A stretch of 45,226 nucleotides of DNA from positions 1 through 45,226 of the forward strand of contig JAFYQM010000075.1 in NCBI GenBank assembly GCA_017547085.1, written 5' to 3'. The position numbers and the translations under genes are program-made. The notes beneath the pieces were generated by a model that did not search any database, was not told the DNA's origin, and worked only from the letters and a program-made list of their open reading frames with translations. Numbering within the stretch: position 1 is the first letter of the stretch; each line of letters opens with the position of its first letter. The stretch is from Oscillibacter sp. GTDB taxonomy: Bacteria; Bacillota; Clostridia; Oscillospirales; Oscillospiraceae. Positions 8,626 to 17,396 of this stretch are shown here, piece after piece.

Positions 8626-9846
8626 ATGAAGTACAATGGCATTGATTTTGACACTTATTTCAAGAATTATCCTGACGCTAACGGGTACTTCGGAAAGTAT
8701 GGCGGCTCTTACATTACTCCGGAACTACAGACGGCAATGCATGAAATTTCGGAGGCTTATCAAACCATCTGCAAGTCCCGCAAGTTTATCAATGAACTGC
8801 GCCGCATCCGCAAGGAGTTTCAGGGGCGTCCCACCCCCATCTCACATCTGGAACGCCTTTCGGATAAAATCGGGACCGGCGTTCAACTCTATGCTAAACG
8901 CGAGGACTTGAATCATACCGGTGCCCATAAGCTGAACCACTGTATGGGCGAGGTGCTGCTGGCTAAATATATGGGAAAGAAGAAGGTCATCGCAGAAACT
9001 GGCGCCGGACAGCACGGTGTTGCAATGGCTACTGCTGCTGCATATTTCGGTATGGAATGTGATATTTACATGGGCGCCGTGGACATTAAAAAGCAGGCCC
9101 CCAACGTTGCCCGCATGAAGATCCTTGGTGCGCGCGTAGTGGAGGTGACCGATGGTCTCCAGACTTTGAAAGAGGCTGTGGACGCGGCTTTTGCGGCATA
9201 CTGCAATGAGTATCGGGACGCCATCTATTGTATCGGTTCCGTGGTCGGCCCCCATCCCTTCCCGATGATGGTGCGTGATTTCCAGAGTGTCGTTGGTATT
9301 GAGGCAAGAGAGCAGTTCCTTGATATGACCGGCGAGTTGCCCGATGCAATCGTGGCCTGCGTGGGCGGTGGCTCCAACGCCATGGGCCTGTTCTTTGGTT
9401 TCCTGAATGATCCTGTGGATATCTATGGTGTAGAGCCTCTTGGACGCGGAACCGGGCTGGGTGATCATGCTGCCAGTTTGATGTATGGTACAGAGGGTAT
9501 CATGCATGGCTTTAACTCCATTATGCTGAAAGACGAGCATGGAGAACCGGCTCCAGTATACTCTGTAGCCAGCGGTTTGGACTATCCTTCTTCCGGGCCG
9601 GAGCACGCATTCCTGCATGATTTAGGTCGCGTAAAGTATGATGTGATCAGCGACGATGAAACCATCGATGCTTTCTTTGAACTGTCCCGCATGGAGGGCA
9701 TCATTCCTGCAATCGAAAGCTCTCACGCGGTGGCCTATGGCATGAAGCTGGCAAAACAGATGGGTAAGGGTTCCGTTTTGATCAACCTCTCCGGCCGTGG
9801 AGATAAGGATATGGATTATATCATTGAAAAATACGGCATCAAATAA
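8626..9846 (+). CDS. trpB: Tryptophan synthase beta chain, stand-alone
   Basis: PLP enzyme that condenses indole with serine to give tryptophan. The protein has 406 residues, normal for TrpB. The PLP-lysine region reads [20 protein letters not shown], and GAGQHGVA and the phosphate-binding glycine loop [10 protein letters not shown] are present. The end has [11 protein letters not shown]. The ATG at 8626 is chosen because GGAGG lies 8 bases upstream; an earlier ATG at 8548 lacks a binding site and would add 26 residues. No trpA or other trp gene is adjacent, so the enzyme probably makes tryptophan from scavenged indole. Expression is under a tryptophan T-box. Confidence 0.95.
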   Translation: MKYNGIDFDTYFKNYPDANGYFGKYGGSYITPELQTAMHEISEAYQTICKSRKFINELRRIRKEFQGRPTPISHLERLSDKIGTGVQLYAKREDLNHTGAHKLNHCMGEVLLAKYMGKKKVIAETGAGQHGVAMATAAAYFGMECDIYMGAVDIKKQAPNVARMKILGARVVEVTDGLQTLKEAVDAAFAAYCNEYRDAIYCIGSVVGPHPFPMMVRDFQSVVGIEAREQFLDMTGELPDAIVACVGGGSNAMGLFFGFLNDPVDIYGVEPLGRGTGLGDHAASLMYGTEGIMHGFNSIMLKDEHGEPAPVYSVASGLDYPSSGPEHAFLHDLGRVKYDVISDDETIDAFFELSRMEGIIPAIESSHAVAYGMKLAKQMGKGSVLINLSGRGDKDMDYIIEKYGIK

Positions 9847-10012
9847 TTGGACAGCGTGAGATTTTCCAGCGCAAAGTTGTACATAGCGCATCTCTTCCGC
9901 ACAATTAATCCCAAACGCAAATATAATACTGTTCCAAGGGTCAAATTGCGTAATCATTCGATAGGATAACTCGTCCTAACGTTGTACGCGATGTTGTTTG
10001 ACACGTCCATTA
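9847..10012. other. Intergenic sequence without recognised features
   Basis: Between the trpB stop and a decayed minus-strand ORF. I see no convincing terminator, promoter or ORF. A weak AGGA/TCCT inverted repeat near 9963-9977 is not persuasive. Confidence 0.4.
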
Positions 10013-10222
10013 CTATGAACACAGAATCCGCTGGCGCTCTGAAAGTGCATGAAGAAGCAGGGGCATATTCTCAGCGCATTCTTGTTCTTCGGCATGAGCA
10101 GCTTTCTCATCTGCCTCTGTTTTGATGATGTGGTTCTGATACAATGCCAACGCCCCTAAGACAGCGGCGTCAACAACAAAGGAAAGGATCTCACCATAGT
10201 AATCTAATGCATCACCAGCAGG
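10013..10222 (-). pseudogene. Remnant ORF lacking a start
   Basis: An open stretch of 69 codons in one minus-strand frame, bounded by stops, with no ATG or ribosome binding site near its beginning. The translated text has a hydrophobic helix (EILSFVVDAAVLGALALY) followed by a charged, Glu-rich helix. The upstream part of the protein is gone. It resembles the C-terminal half of a small membrane-anchored protein. Its position beside a tRNA-Leu relic and in a gap of about 640 bases fits a decayed insertion. Confidence 0.4.
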
Positions 10223-10386
10223 TCATTCGGCTACAAAGATGTTTGGGGCAGAGTTTCTATTAAACATAATATTGATAATAAAAGGTTCGCCGATCAGTGG
10301 ACACCAACTTGCCACGCAGATTAGCGCAAGCAACACAGCCTATTTTAATTCAGTCGCTCTTAGCAACCCTTTTGAGCAAAAAGAAT

Positions 10387-10409
10387 GCGCCAAACAAATA
10401 GTTTGGCGC
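10387..10409 (-). terminator. Terminator of the pst-pho operon
   Basis: GCGCCAAAC and GTTTGGCGC form a perfect 9-bp stem with a 5-base loop, followed on the minus strand by ATTCTTTTT. It is the first strong hairpin downstream of the sensor kinase gene. It lies beyond a tRNA-Leu relic, so the relic would be inside the operon's 3' untranslated region. Confidence 0.75.
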
Positions 10410-10412
10410 AAA

Positions 10413-10466
10413 TGGTGGGGACTGCAAGACTCGCCCCGCACACCACTTAGGGTATGGAGCCTAAAG
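10413..10466 (-). pseudogene. Degenerate tRNA-Leu 3' fragment
   Basis: Read on the plus strand, the sequence starting TGGTGGGG and containing CGCACACCACT and then GCCTAAA aligns with the 3' half of tRNA-Leu(UAG) at 18326-18411, from CCA end through the T arm to the anticodon loop. About 70 percent of positions match, with one single-base gap. Both are in the same orientation. The other half is absent. It may be a relic of an attachment site or of a decayed duplicate tRNA gene. Confidence 0.6.
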
Positions 10467-10488
10467 ATCATGTCACTTTAGCAAAGGG

Positions 10489-12141
10489 TCATCGTGGGAA
10501 TTCTACGGAAATATAGGTTCCAGTTCCCGTCTCGCTGATAATTTCAATTTTGCCATGGTGATACTGTACGGCGTGCTTTACGATGGAAAGGCCAAGGCCG
10601 GTTCCGCCAGATTGCTTGGAATGGCTCTTATCCACGCGGTAAAACCGTTCAAACACCTTGCTCTGATGTTCCGGGGCGATGCCAATACCCGTATCCTGTA
10701 CGCTCAAACGAATCTTATCTCCTTCTTCAGCAACGCAAACCGTTACTCTGCCACCGGGGACATTGTACTTGATGGCATTGTCACAGAGATTATAGATCAC
10801 TTCGTACAGCAGGCGGTGAACGCCATTGATAACACCGTCATCTCCGGAAACCTCCATTGTGATTCCCTTCGCTCCAGCAGCATCAGACAAGGTCTCACAG
10901 ACTTCCTCCGCCAAAACACGCAGAGAAAGCTCTTCGTGCGGCATTTCTCCGCCCTCATCCAATTGGGACAAACGGATGATGTCGTCAATCAAAGTAACCA
11001 GACGGATGGCTTCCTTTCGAATACGTCCAACGAATGCAGGAGTATCCTCCGGCTTGACGATTCCATTTTCCATCAACTCAGCAGAACCAATAATGGACTG
11101 CAGCGGTGTTTTCAGCTCATGGGACACATTGGCGGTAAACTCCCGACGATTACGCTCCGCATTTACTTGCTCCGTCACATCAAAGGCCAGAATAACAATA
11201 CCCTGCAGTTTGTCCTCAGACCCGATGCGGCTCAAATCAAACTGATATTCACGCCCATTAACTGCCGCACGAAATGCGGATTGTCCATCCTCCTTCGCCG
11301 TGTTAACCGCCTGGCGCATACTCTGCTTCCGATCAATGGTAAGAAAATCATTGCCGATACAGGAAGTGTCAGCGGAAAACAACGATCTCGCCGCAGGGTT
11401 AATGCTGACGATGCGGCCCATGGCATCCAATAGCACCAGTGCTTCTTTCATGTTGCCGGTGATCTGCTCGAACTCATCCTGCTTCTGTTTCAGCGCCCGC
11501 ATCTGCTGTTTGATTTCCTGACGCTGAGCGTGGATACGGTGCAGCAGCGGAGACAGTTCCTCGTAAGCATCGTTATCCATGGGTTTATCCAGATCCAACT
11601 TGTTCAGCGGTTCCACAACCCGTTTTGCCATACGGTGTGCCAGCAACATAGAAAATGCAATAGCCAGAAGGGTTATAAATGCAATAGGCTGCAGCATCCC
11701 CAGAACAAGAACGATTGCAGTTGCACGGCTTACAGAGATACGCAGCACACTGCCATCCTCCAGAGAAATCGCCTCATAAATCGTCTGCTCCAAAAGCGTT
11801 GCAGAACGACGCGTGCTGCTACCGGTACCGGTCGTAAGGGCCTCCCGGATTTCCTCGCGGTCTGCATGATTTTCCATGGCAGAAATATCAGCGTTGCTGT
11901 CAAACAGGACCTCTCCGTTCCCTGCAACCCAAGTCAAACGATAGCGATCGGATTCTACACTCCCCAAATAGTCTTTACCCAGTTGTTCGACCGCATTGGC
12001 CGCCAGGCTCAGTTCATCCTTCAGCTGTGCCTGCTGGACATTTCCGAAATACTGATATAGTACACCTGTAATGACGATGAGCGTTATAAGAAGGATGGAA
12101 ATTACCACGGTCAGAATCGACTTCAAAATCTTACTTGTCAT
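10489..12141 (-). CDS. phoR: Membrane sensor histidine kinase, PhoR type
   Basis: Sensor of a two-component pair that most likely reads phosphate status through the Pst/PhoU complex. The protein has 550 residues. Order: an N-terminal membrane segment (about 8-30), an extracytoplasmic loop, a second membrane segment (about 142-168), a HAMP-like linker, and a PAS domain (GRIVSINPAARSLF). HisKA with the phospho-accepting histidine follows in ANVSHELKTPLQ. The ATPase domain has the N box (NLCDNAIKYN) and G boxes (DTGIGIAP, GGTGLGLSIVKHA). GGGAGG precedes the ATG, and the gene overlaps the regulator gene by four bases. The symbol is assigned from context. Confidence 0.9.
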   Translation of the reverse strand: MTSKILKSILTVVISILLITLIVITGVLYQYFGNVQQAQLKDELSLAANAVEQLGKDYLGSVESDRYRLTWVAGNGEVLFDSNADISAMENHADREEIREALTTGTGSSTRRSATLLEQTIYEAISLEDGSVLRISVSRATAIVLVLGMLQPIAFITLLAIAFSMLLAHRMAKRVVEPLNKLDLDKPMDNDAYEELSPLLHRIHAQRQEIKQQMRALKQKQDEFEQITGNMKEALVLLDAMGRIVSINPAARSLFSADTSCIGNDFLTIDRKQSMRQAVNTAKEDGQSAFRAAVNGREYQFDLSRIGSEDKLQGIVILAFDVTEQVNAERNRREFTANVSHELKTPLQSIIGSAELMENGIVKPEDTPAFVGRIRKEAIRLVTLIDDIIRLSQLDEGGEMPHEELSLRVLAEEVCETLSDAAGAKGITMEVSGDDGVINGVHRLLYEVIYNLCDNAIKYNVPGGRVTVCVAEEGDKIRLSVQDTGIGIAPEHQSKVFERFYRVDKSHSKQSGGTGLGLSIVKHAVQYHHGKIEIISETGTGTYISVEFPR

Positions 12142-12812
12142 AATCCTGCCTCCCAGCGGTATCCCACGTTGCGAACAGTCTCAATCATCTTACCGTAATC
12201 TCCCAGCTTCTGACGCAGAGTACGAATATGCATATCCAGTGTTCTGCTGTCTCCCATGTAATCCGTGCCCCAGACCTGAGCGAACATCTGATCGCGGGTA
12301 AATGCCATGCCTGGGTGCGAGAGGAACAGCCGCAGTATTTCAAATTCCTTATAAGTGAGTTGAAGTCGTTCTCCGTCTGCGATAACCGTATGCTCATCCA
12401 GATTGACCACCAATCCCCCAACCTTCAACAGTTTTGATACCTGCTTGGGCTGGCACCGGCGCAGAACCGCTTTTACGCGGGAAATCATCTCCATCATACC
12501 AAAAGGTTTTACCAGATAATCATCAGCACCCAAATCTAAACTCTGGATCTTATCATACTCCGCTCCCTTAGCCGTGGCCATGATGACAGGGATCTCACAG
12601 AGTTCCGGGGTCTGCTTTATCTTCGTAAGAAGCTCCACGCCATCCATACCTGGCAGCATGACATCCAGCAGCACCAGATCCGGCTTCTCCATTTTCAAGG
12701 CTTCCCAACAGGAAATACCGTCTTCAAAGCCTCTTGCCTCCATTCCGGTGGAGTGAAGCGCATACAGTTCAATGTCGCGGATGCTTGTGTCATCCTCTAC
12801 ACACCAAATCAT
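12138..12812 (-). CDS. phoP: OmpR/PhoB-family response regulator
   Basis: Transcription regulator of 224 residues. The receiver domain shows the acidic pair VEDD, the phospho-acceptor aspartate in LVLLDVMLPGMDG (near residue 52) and the conserved lysine in DDYLVKPFG. The C-terminal winged helix has LTYKEFEILRLFLSHPG and the recognition region SRTLDMHIRTLRQKLG. The ATG at 12812 has AGGAGG seven bases upstream; the TTG two codons earlier is too close to that site. It follows phoU by two bases and overlaps the kinase gene. It probably binds the direct repeats in front of pstS. Confidence 0.93.
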   Translation of the reverse strand: MIWCVEDDTSIRDIELYALHSTGMEARGFEDGISCWEALKMEKPDLVLLDVMLPGMDGVELLTKIKQTPELCEIPVIMATAKGAEYDKIQSLDLGADDYLVKPFGMMEMISRVKAVLRRCQPKQVSKLLKVGGLVVNLDEHTVIADGERLQLTYKEFEILRLFLSHPGMAFTRDQMFAQVWGTDYMGDSRTLDMHIRTLRQKLGDYGKMIETVRNVGYRWEAGL

Positions 12813-12814
12813 TC

Positions 12815-13459
12815 TCAAGCCTCCTTATGAACGCCTGTCACGGAGTAAATCACCCATTCTGCGATGTTCGTGGCGTGATCCCCGATACGCTCAAAATACT
12901 TCGAGATCATCAAAAGGTCAAGTGCAAATTCACCCTCATCGGGTTCTGCCGCGATCAGCTTTATGATAGCACACTTCACCTCGCTAAACAACGCATCCAC
13001 CACATCGTCGTGGGAAATCACCTGTTCAGCCAGCGCCACATCCTTTTTCACAAACGCATCCACACTCTCGGTAACCATCTTAATGGTTTCACGCGCCATA
13101 TCCTCGATGCGTTCTACGCCTTCCATGGTATGTCCACTCAAAAACAAAACAATCTCTGCAATATCCTCAGCCTGGTCACCGATGCGCTCCATATCGGTGA
13201 TCATCTTCAAAGCCGCAGAGATCTGTCGCAGATCACGGGCTACCGGCTGCTGGTGCAACAACAGTTTCATGCAGCGGCCTTCAATTTCCCGCTCCATCTG
13301 ATCAATCGCACTGCCACTTTCTTTTACTTTATGTGCAAGCTCCAGATCTCCGTTACTCAGTGCCTTTGCAGCGGATGCAATCGCCTCCTCACACATAGCG
13401 CCCATTTCAATCAGATCCCGGTTCAACTCAAAAAGCTGTTCATCAAATCTGTTTCTCAT
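12815..13459 (-). CDS. phoU: Phosphate transport regulator PhoU
   Basis: Cytoplasmic negative regulator linking the Pst transporter to the sensor kinase. The 214 residues form two PhoU repeats of a three-helix bundle. The metal-binding patterns show as MERIGDQAEDIAEIVL near residues 90-105 and FERIGDHATNIAEWVIY near residues 190-205. AAAGGAG precedes the ATG. It lies between pstB (11 bp away) and the response regulator, the standard order in Firmicutes. Confidence 0.96.
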   Translation of the reverse strand: MRNRFDEQLFELNRDLIEMGAMCEEAIASAAKALSNGDLELAHKVKESGSAIDQMEREIEGRCMKLLLHQQPVARDLRQISAALKMITDMERIGDQAEDIAEIVLFLSGHTMEGVERIEDMARETIKMVTESVDAFVKKDVALAEQVISHDDVVDALFSEVKCAIIKLIAAEPDEGEFALDLLMISKYFERIGDHATNIAEWVIYSVTGVHKEA

Positions 13460-13470
13460 ATGCTTCTCCT

Positions 13471-14223
13471 TTAACCAAACCGTCCGGTAATGTAATCTTC
13501 GGTGCGCTGATCCATGGGCTGAGAGAAGATGTCATCGGTCTTACCGAACTCAACCAGCTCACCAAGCAGGAAGAACGCTGTGTAATCGGACACACGGACA
13601 GCCTGCTGCATGTTATGGGTCACCATGACAATGGTGTACTTTTCCTTCAGTTCCATAACCAGTTCTTCGATGCGGGAAGTGGAAATGGGATCAAGGGCAG
13701 AGGTAGGCTCGTCCATCAAAAGGATCTTGGGCTCAACAGCCAGCGCACGGGCGATGCACAAACGTTGCTGCTGACCACCGGACATGCCAAGGGCGTTCTT
13801 CTTCAGCCGGTCCTTGACCTCGTCCCAGATCGCAGCACCTCGCAGCGCACGCTCTACGATCTCGTCCAACTGCACACGATTGGTGATGCCGTGGGTGCGA
13901 GGACCGTAGGCAATGTTATCGTAAATGCTCATGGGGAAAGGATTGGGCTTCTGGAATACCATGCCGATCTCCTTGCGGAGGTTGTTTACATCCACTTCTT
14001 TGGAGAAAATGTCGGTTCCTTCATAACGAATGTCACCGGTAATCTTCACACCGGAAATCAGGTCATTCATGCGGTTCAGGGTTTTGAGGAAGGTAGACTT
14101 ACCGCAGCCGGAAGGACCGATCAATGCGGTAATGCTCTTTTCAGGGATTTCAATATTTACATTTTTCAATGCCTGATGGTCGCCATACCACAGGCACATA
14201 TCTTTTACAGAGATAATACTCAT
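13471..14223 (-). CDS. pstB: Phosphate ABC transporter ATP-binding protein
   Basis: ATPase of the high-affinity phosphate importer, on the cytoplasmic face of the membrane. At 250 residues the length is normal. Walker [10 protein letters not shown] is near residue 37, the signature [16 protein letters not shown] near residue 147 and Walker [14 protein letters not shown] near residue 168; the switch histidine is in VTHNMQQA. Typical PstB text [15 protein letters not shown] is present. AAAGGAG precedes the ATG, and its start overlaps the pstA stop by four bases, indicating translational coupling. Confidence 0.98.
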   Translation of the reverse strand: MSIISVKDMCLWYGDHQALKNVNIEIPEKSITALIGPSGCGKSTFLKTLNRMNDLISGVKITGDIRYEGTDIFSKEVDVNNLRKEIGMVFQKPNPFPMSIYDNIAYGPRTHGITNRVQLDEIVERALRGAAIWDEVKDRLKKNALGMSGGQQQRLCIARALAVEPKILLMDEPTSALDPISTSRIEELVMELKEKYTIVMVTHNMQQAVRVSDYTAFFLLGELVEFGKTDDIFSQPMDQRTEDYITGRFG

Positions 14224-15077
14224 AAACTTCTCCTTTTTGCGAAGTGCTTCTGCACCAAAGTCGCTGCAAAGTTGATAAGCACAGCCAGAACCATCAGGAT
14301 GGCGGCAATGGCGAAGGCCACACCAAACTCACCCTGTTCCTTTGCGTAAACATAGAGAGCAACCGTCAGCGTTGCGCCGGGACTCTTCATTCCAAGAGGA
14401 AAGGTCAGCATTGTATGTGCAAAACCTGCGGTGAAGAGTAGTGCCGCAGACTCACCAAGAATACGACCAACGGACAAGATACATCCGGTGATGACGCCAT
14501 CCACACAACCGGGCAGAACCACAGTACGAACCACACGCCACTTGCCGGCTCCCAGACCAAATGCACCCTCACGGTAGGACTGAGGAACGGTCTTTAAGCT
14601 CTCCTGTGTGGTACGCATGATGGTAGGCAGGTTCATAATGACTAAAGTCAAGCTACCCGCCATCAGACAAGTTCCCATGCTGTTAGAGAACAGCAGCATA
14701 CCCACCAGACCGTAGATGATGGAGGGAATACCGGAAAGGGTCTCGGCGGCATACTCGATGATGCCGACAACCTTCTTGTTAGATGCGTACTCGGTCAAGT
14801 AGATGGCGGCTCCCACGCCCAAAGGCAAAACGATGAGCAGAGTTGCCAGCACAATATAGACCGTGTTCAGAATATCAGGCAGAATGCCGATGCGCTCGGT
14901 CAGATAACTGGGGCTACTGCTGAGCAGTTCCCAGGTGATATTCGGGATGCCCTGCACCAGTACATAGGCAAGCAGGAAGAGTACCAGTGCGGCAGTCAGG
15001 CCGACAGATAACAGCATCAGTGCTTTCAACAGCACTTCATAGCTTTTTCTCTTTTTAGATAACGATTGATTTAGCAT
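14220..15077 (-). CDS. pstA: Phosphate ABC transporter permease PstA
   Basis: Membrane permease subunit of the phosphate importer; 285 residues with six predicted membrane segments. The family landmark [20 protein letters not shown] and the cytoplasmic coupling loop with [20 protein letters not shown] contain the EAA-type motif that contacts PstB. AAAAGGAGT precedes the ATG at 15077. It lies three bases after pstC and overlaps pstB. Confidence 0.97.
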   Translation of the reverse strand: MLNQSLSKKRKSYEVLLKALMLLSVGLTAALVLFLLAYVLVQGIPNITWELLSSSPSYLTERIGILPDILNTVYIVLATLLIVLPLGVGAAIYLTEYASNKKVVGIIEYAAETLSGIPSIIYGLVGMLLFSNSMGTCLMAGSLTLVIMNLPTIMRTTQESLKTVPQSYREGAFGLGAGKWRVVRTVVLPGCVDGVITGCILSVGRILGESAALLFTAGFAHTMLTFPLGMKSPGATLTVALYVYAKEQGEFGVAFAIAAILMVLAVLINFAATLVQKHFAKRRSL

Positions 15078-15080
15078 AAG

Positions 15081-15947
15081 TTACTCCTTTTCCCTTTTGA
15101 GGAAGAAGTTCAGCGTAGCGTTGATCAACATGATAAACAGGAACAACACCAGTGCAATGGAGAACAGCGCCTGTCTCTGCAAGCCACTGGAATAAGCCAT
15201 CTCACTGGACACGGCAGTGGTCAGGAAGCGGACACTCTGGAACAGAGAGTCGGGCATATTGGGCACATTACCGGCTACCATCATCACCGCCATAGCTTCA
15301 CCGATAGCACGGCCTACGCCCAGCACAACCGCTGCTGCAATACCGCTTTTTGCGGCAGGGACAGAAACCTTGAAGTATGTTTCAATGGGCGTTGCACCCA
15401 GAGCAAGGGATGCATCTTCATATTCCTTGGGAACCGCATCCAGTGCGGTGATGGACATCTTGATAATGGAAGGCAGGATCATAATGGCCAGAACGATGAT
15501 CGCCGCCAGTAAACTTGCGCCGTCCGGTACATTGAAAATCTTCCGGATAGCCGGAACCAGTACCAGCATACCCACCAGACCGTAAACCACGGAAGGAATA
15601 CCGGCCAGCAGGCTGACTGCAGACTGCATCACGGATTTCACTTTTGGAGATACCAGTTTGGAAAGATACACCGCAGTCATAAAGCCGACAGGAACACCGA
15701 TCACGATCGCTCCTGCAGTACCGTAAATACTGGTCAGAATGAACGGCAGGATTCCGTATTTCGGTTCGGATGCCGTAGACGCCCATTCTTTGCCGAACAG
15801 GAAGTCGATGAGTCCAATCTCTCGAATGGCAGGAATACCGGAGATCACCAGATAGACGGTGATCAGCAGGACGCATCCTACTGTGATTAGTCCCAGCACC
15901 AGAAAGAGACCATGGATCATCTTTTCCATCAATTGATTTTTCTTCAT
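15081..15947 (-). CDS. pstC: Phosphate ABC transporter permease PstC
   Basis: Second permease subunit; 288 residues with six membrane segments. Family marks are FLFGKEWASTASEPKYGILP near residue 50 and the EAA-type loop with YEDASLALGATPIETYFKVS. The ATG at 15947 is chosen because ATGAGGTTT gives a GAGGT about eight bases upstream. An in-frame ATG five codons earlier has no purine-rich site in front. It follows pstS by about 63 bp and precedes pstA. Confidence 0.96.
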   Translation of the reverse strand: MKKNQLMEKMIHGLFLVLGLITVGCVLLITVYLVISGIPAIREIGLIDFLFGKEWASTASEPKYGILPFILTSIYGTAGAIVIGVPVGFMTAVYLSKLVSPKVKSVMQSAVSLLAGIPSVVYGLVGMLVLVPAIRKIFNVPDGASLLAAIIVLAIMILPSIIKMSITALDAVPKEYEDASLALGATPIETYFKVSVPAAKSGIAAAVVLGVGRAIGEAMAVMMVAGNVPNMPDSLFQSVRFLTTAVSSEMAYSSGLQRQALFSIALVLFLFIMLINATLNFFLKREKE

Positions 15948-16010
15948 AGTCTTAAACCTCATAGCAGAGTAGCGACGGTCATCTGAACAACCGTCGCACC
16001 TGCTTTTTTC

Positions 16011-16817
16011 TTATTTTGCGGAAACCACGCCGGCTGCAGCGATGATCTCGTTCGCATCAGCAGAGGTGATGTAGTCGAAGAACTTCTGTGCAGCATCACT
16101 CAGCTTTTCATCGCTCTTAGTTACGAGAACAAAGGGGCGCTGCACCACATAGCTGCCGTCCTTGATAGTTTCCTCGGTGGGAGCCACACCGTCAACCTTC
16201 AGAGCCTTCACGGTATCCTTCACGGATGCCACGGAAGCGTAACCGATAGCGCCGGGATTCTGAGATACGGTGGTAATCACGTCACCGGTGGAGGTCAGCT
16301 CCTGACGATACTTGCAAGCGTCCTCAGTGTCAGTAATGGCCTCAAAGCCGTCACGAGTACCGGAACCGGCTTCACGACCAATCAGCACGATTTCGCTATC
16401 GTTGCCGCCCACTTCAGACCAGTTGGTGATCTCGCCGGTATAGATCTTGGCAATGGTTTCAACACTCAAATCGGCAACAGGGTTTTCGGGATGAACAATG
16501 ATGGCGATACCATCGTAGGCCAGAACAGTTCCGCTCAGACCAGCTTCCTTTTCCTCGGCTTTCAGTTCACGAGAGGACAGGCCAATATCACAGCGACCTT
16601 CCTGAACAGCCTTGATACCGGAACCAGAGCCGGTGGGATTGTAGGTAAAGCTGATGCCGGTGTCATTCTGAAACGCTTCGCCCAGAGCTCCGATTACCTT
16701 CTCCATAGAGGTGGAACCGTCGGTAGTGACAGAGCCGGTGGTCTTGTTGCTGCCGCAGCCTGCAAGCATGGAGAGAGCCAGAACAGCGGCCATCATCATA
16801 GTAATCATCTTTTTCAT
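16011..16817 (-). CDS. pstS: Phosphate-binding lipoprotein PstS
   Basis: Extracellular phosphate-binding protein delivering substrate to PstCA. The 268 residues begin with a lipoprotein signal: positive N-terminus, hydrophobic core and lipobox LSMLAGC with the modifiable cysteine near residue 21. Phosphate-contacting loops appear as DGSTSMEKVIGALGE, GSGSGIKAV and GREAGSGTRDGFE. AAAGGAG precedes the ATG. It is the first gene of the pst-pho operon. Confidence 0.97.
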   Translation of the reverse strand: MKKMITMMMAAVLALSMLAGCGSNKTTGSVTTDGSTSMEKVIGALGEAFQNDTGISFTYNPTGSGSGIKAVQEGRCDIGLSSRELKAEEKEAGLSGTVLAYDGIAIIVHPENPVADLSVETIAKIYTGEITNWSEVGGNDSEIVLIGREAGSGTRDGFEAITDTEDACKYRQELTSTGDVITTVSQNPGAIGYASVASVKDTVKALKVDGVAPTEETIKDGSYVVQRPFVLVTKSDEKLSDAAQKFFDYITSADANEIIAAAGVVSAK

Positions 16818-16887
16818 GTTTTATATCTCCTTTCGAGAGTTCGATTTCTGTTGTTTGCTTGGTACAATCATCAGTTTAGAAACCGCG

Positions 16888-16927
16888 TGTAAAATGAAAA
16901 AGACATGGTATGTCAACTTTAGGTCAA
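16888..16927 (-). promoter_or_regulatory. pst promoter with PHO-type direct repeats
   Basis: On the minus strand TTGACC (16922-16927) and TTGACA (16911-16916) repeat with an exact 11-bp period, the layout of PhoP/PhoB binding repeats. The second repeat doubles as the -35 box; TTTACA (16888-16893), 17 bp further, is the -10. An activator with weak basal promoter is consistent with regulation by the two-component pair encoded at the end of the same operon. Confidence 0.65.
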
Positions 16928-17009
16928 ATTTTGCTGTATCGCCTCCAAAAAAGGTAGCGTTTCTTTCGTTGATGTGGTATGTTGTCTTGCTACAAAGGGG
17001 GCAAGATAT

Positions 17010-17306
17010 ATGAAAAATTTAATGAAAACACTGTACTGGAATCTCTACACACCATGCGAAAATCGAGAAACTGAACAGGAACCGGATGACTACCACAAGC
17101 AGCTTATCGATGTTTTGGGGAAGCCGGAACGCAAGCTGGTTCTACGGATCATCGACGGTAAAGACCGACTGGCAGATGAAATCGGCTTGGGCAACTTCAT
17201 CTTTGGCTTCAAACTGGCAACACAACTAGCACACGAATTGAAAAAGTACGACGGACACCTTCGCAGCGAACAAACCGCTGATGAAGATGTCCGTCGTTCT
17301 ACATGA
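17010..17306 (+). CDS. DUF6809-like small protein
   Basis: A 98-residue protein beginning MKNLMKTLYWNLYTP, with a middle helix and the segment GNFIFGFKLATQLAHEL. This pattern (short YWNL start, then a FxxGFxLA helix) resembles the DUF6809 family of small proteins common in Clostridia and often carried by integrative elements. Its function is unknown. AAAGGGGGC precedes the ATG at 17010. It is transcribed divergently from pstS and ends at a hairpin terminator; the next gene is a broken minus-strand gene, so the area looks like accessory DNA. Confidence 0.7.
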   Translation: MKNLMKTLYWNLYTPCENRETEQEPDDYHKQLIDVLGKPERKLVLRIIDGKDRLADEIGLGNFIFGFKLATQLAHELKKYDGHLRSEQTADEDVRRST

Positions 17307-17359
17307 TGGTGGGCAACCCCAATGCCTATAATCCCTACGCATAAATAGGCATATCAAAA

Positions 17360-17396
17360 GAGGATGAGCCCTTTCTCAAGGCTCATCCTCTTCTTC
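17360..17396 (+). terminator. Terminator after the DUF6809-like gene
   Basis: GAGGATGAGCC (17360-17370) and GGCTCATCCTC (17380-17390) pair perfectly over 11 bp, followed by TTCTTC. The hairpin overlaps the 3' end of the converging pseudogene. Confidence 0.7.

Noticed and set aside
10239..10481. 80-codon plus-strand ORF in the decayed gap
   Set aside because: No ribosome binding site, runs across the terminator hairpin and the tRNA-Leu relic, composition not protein-like.
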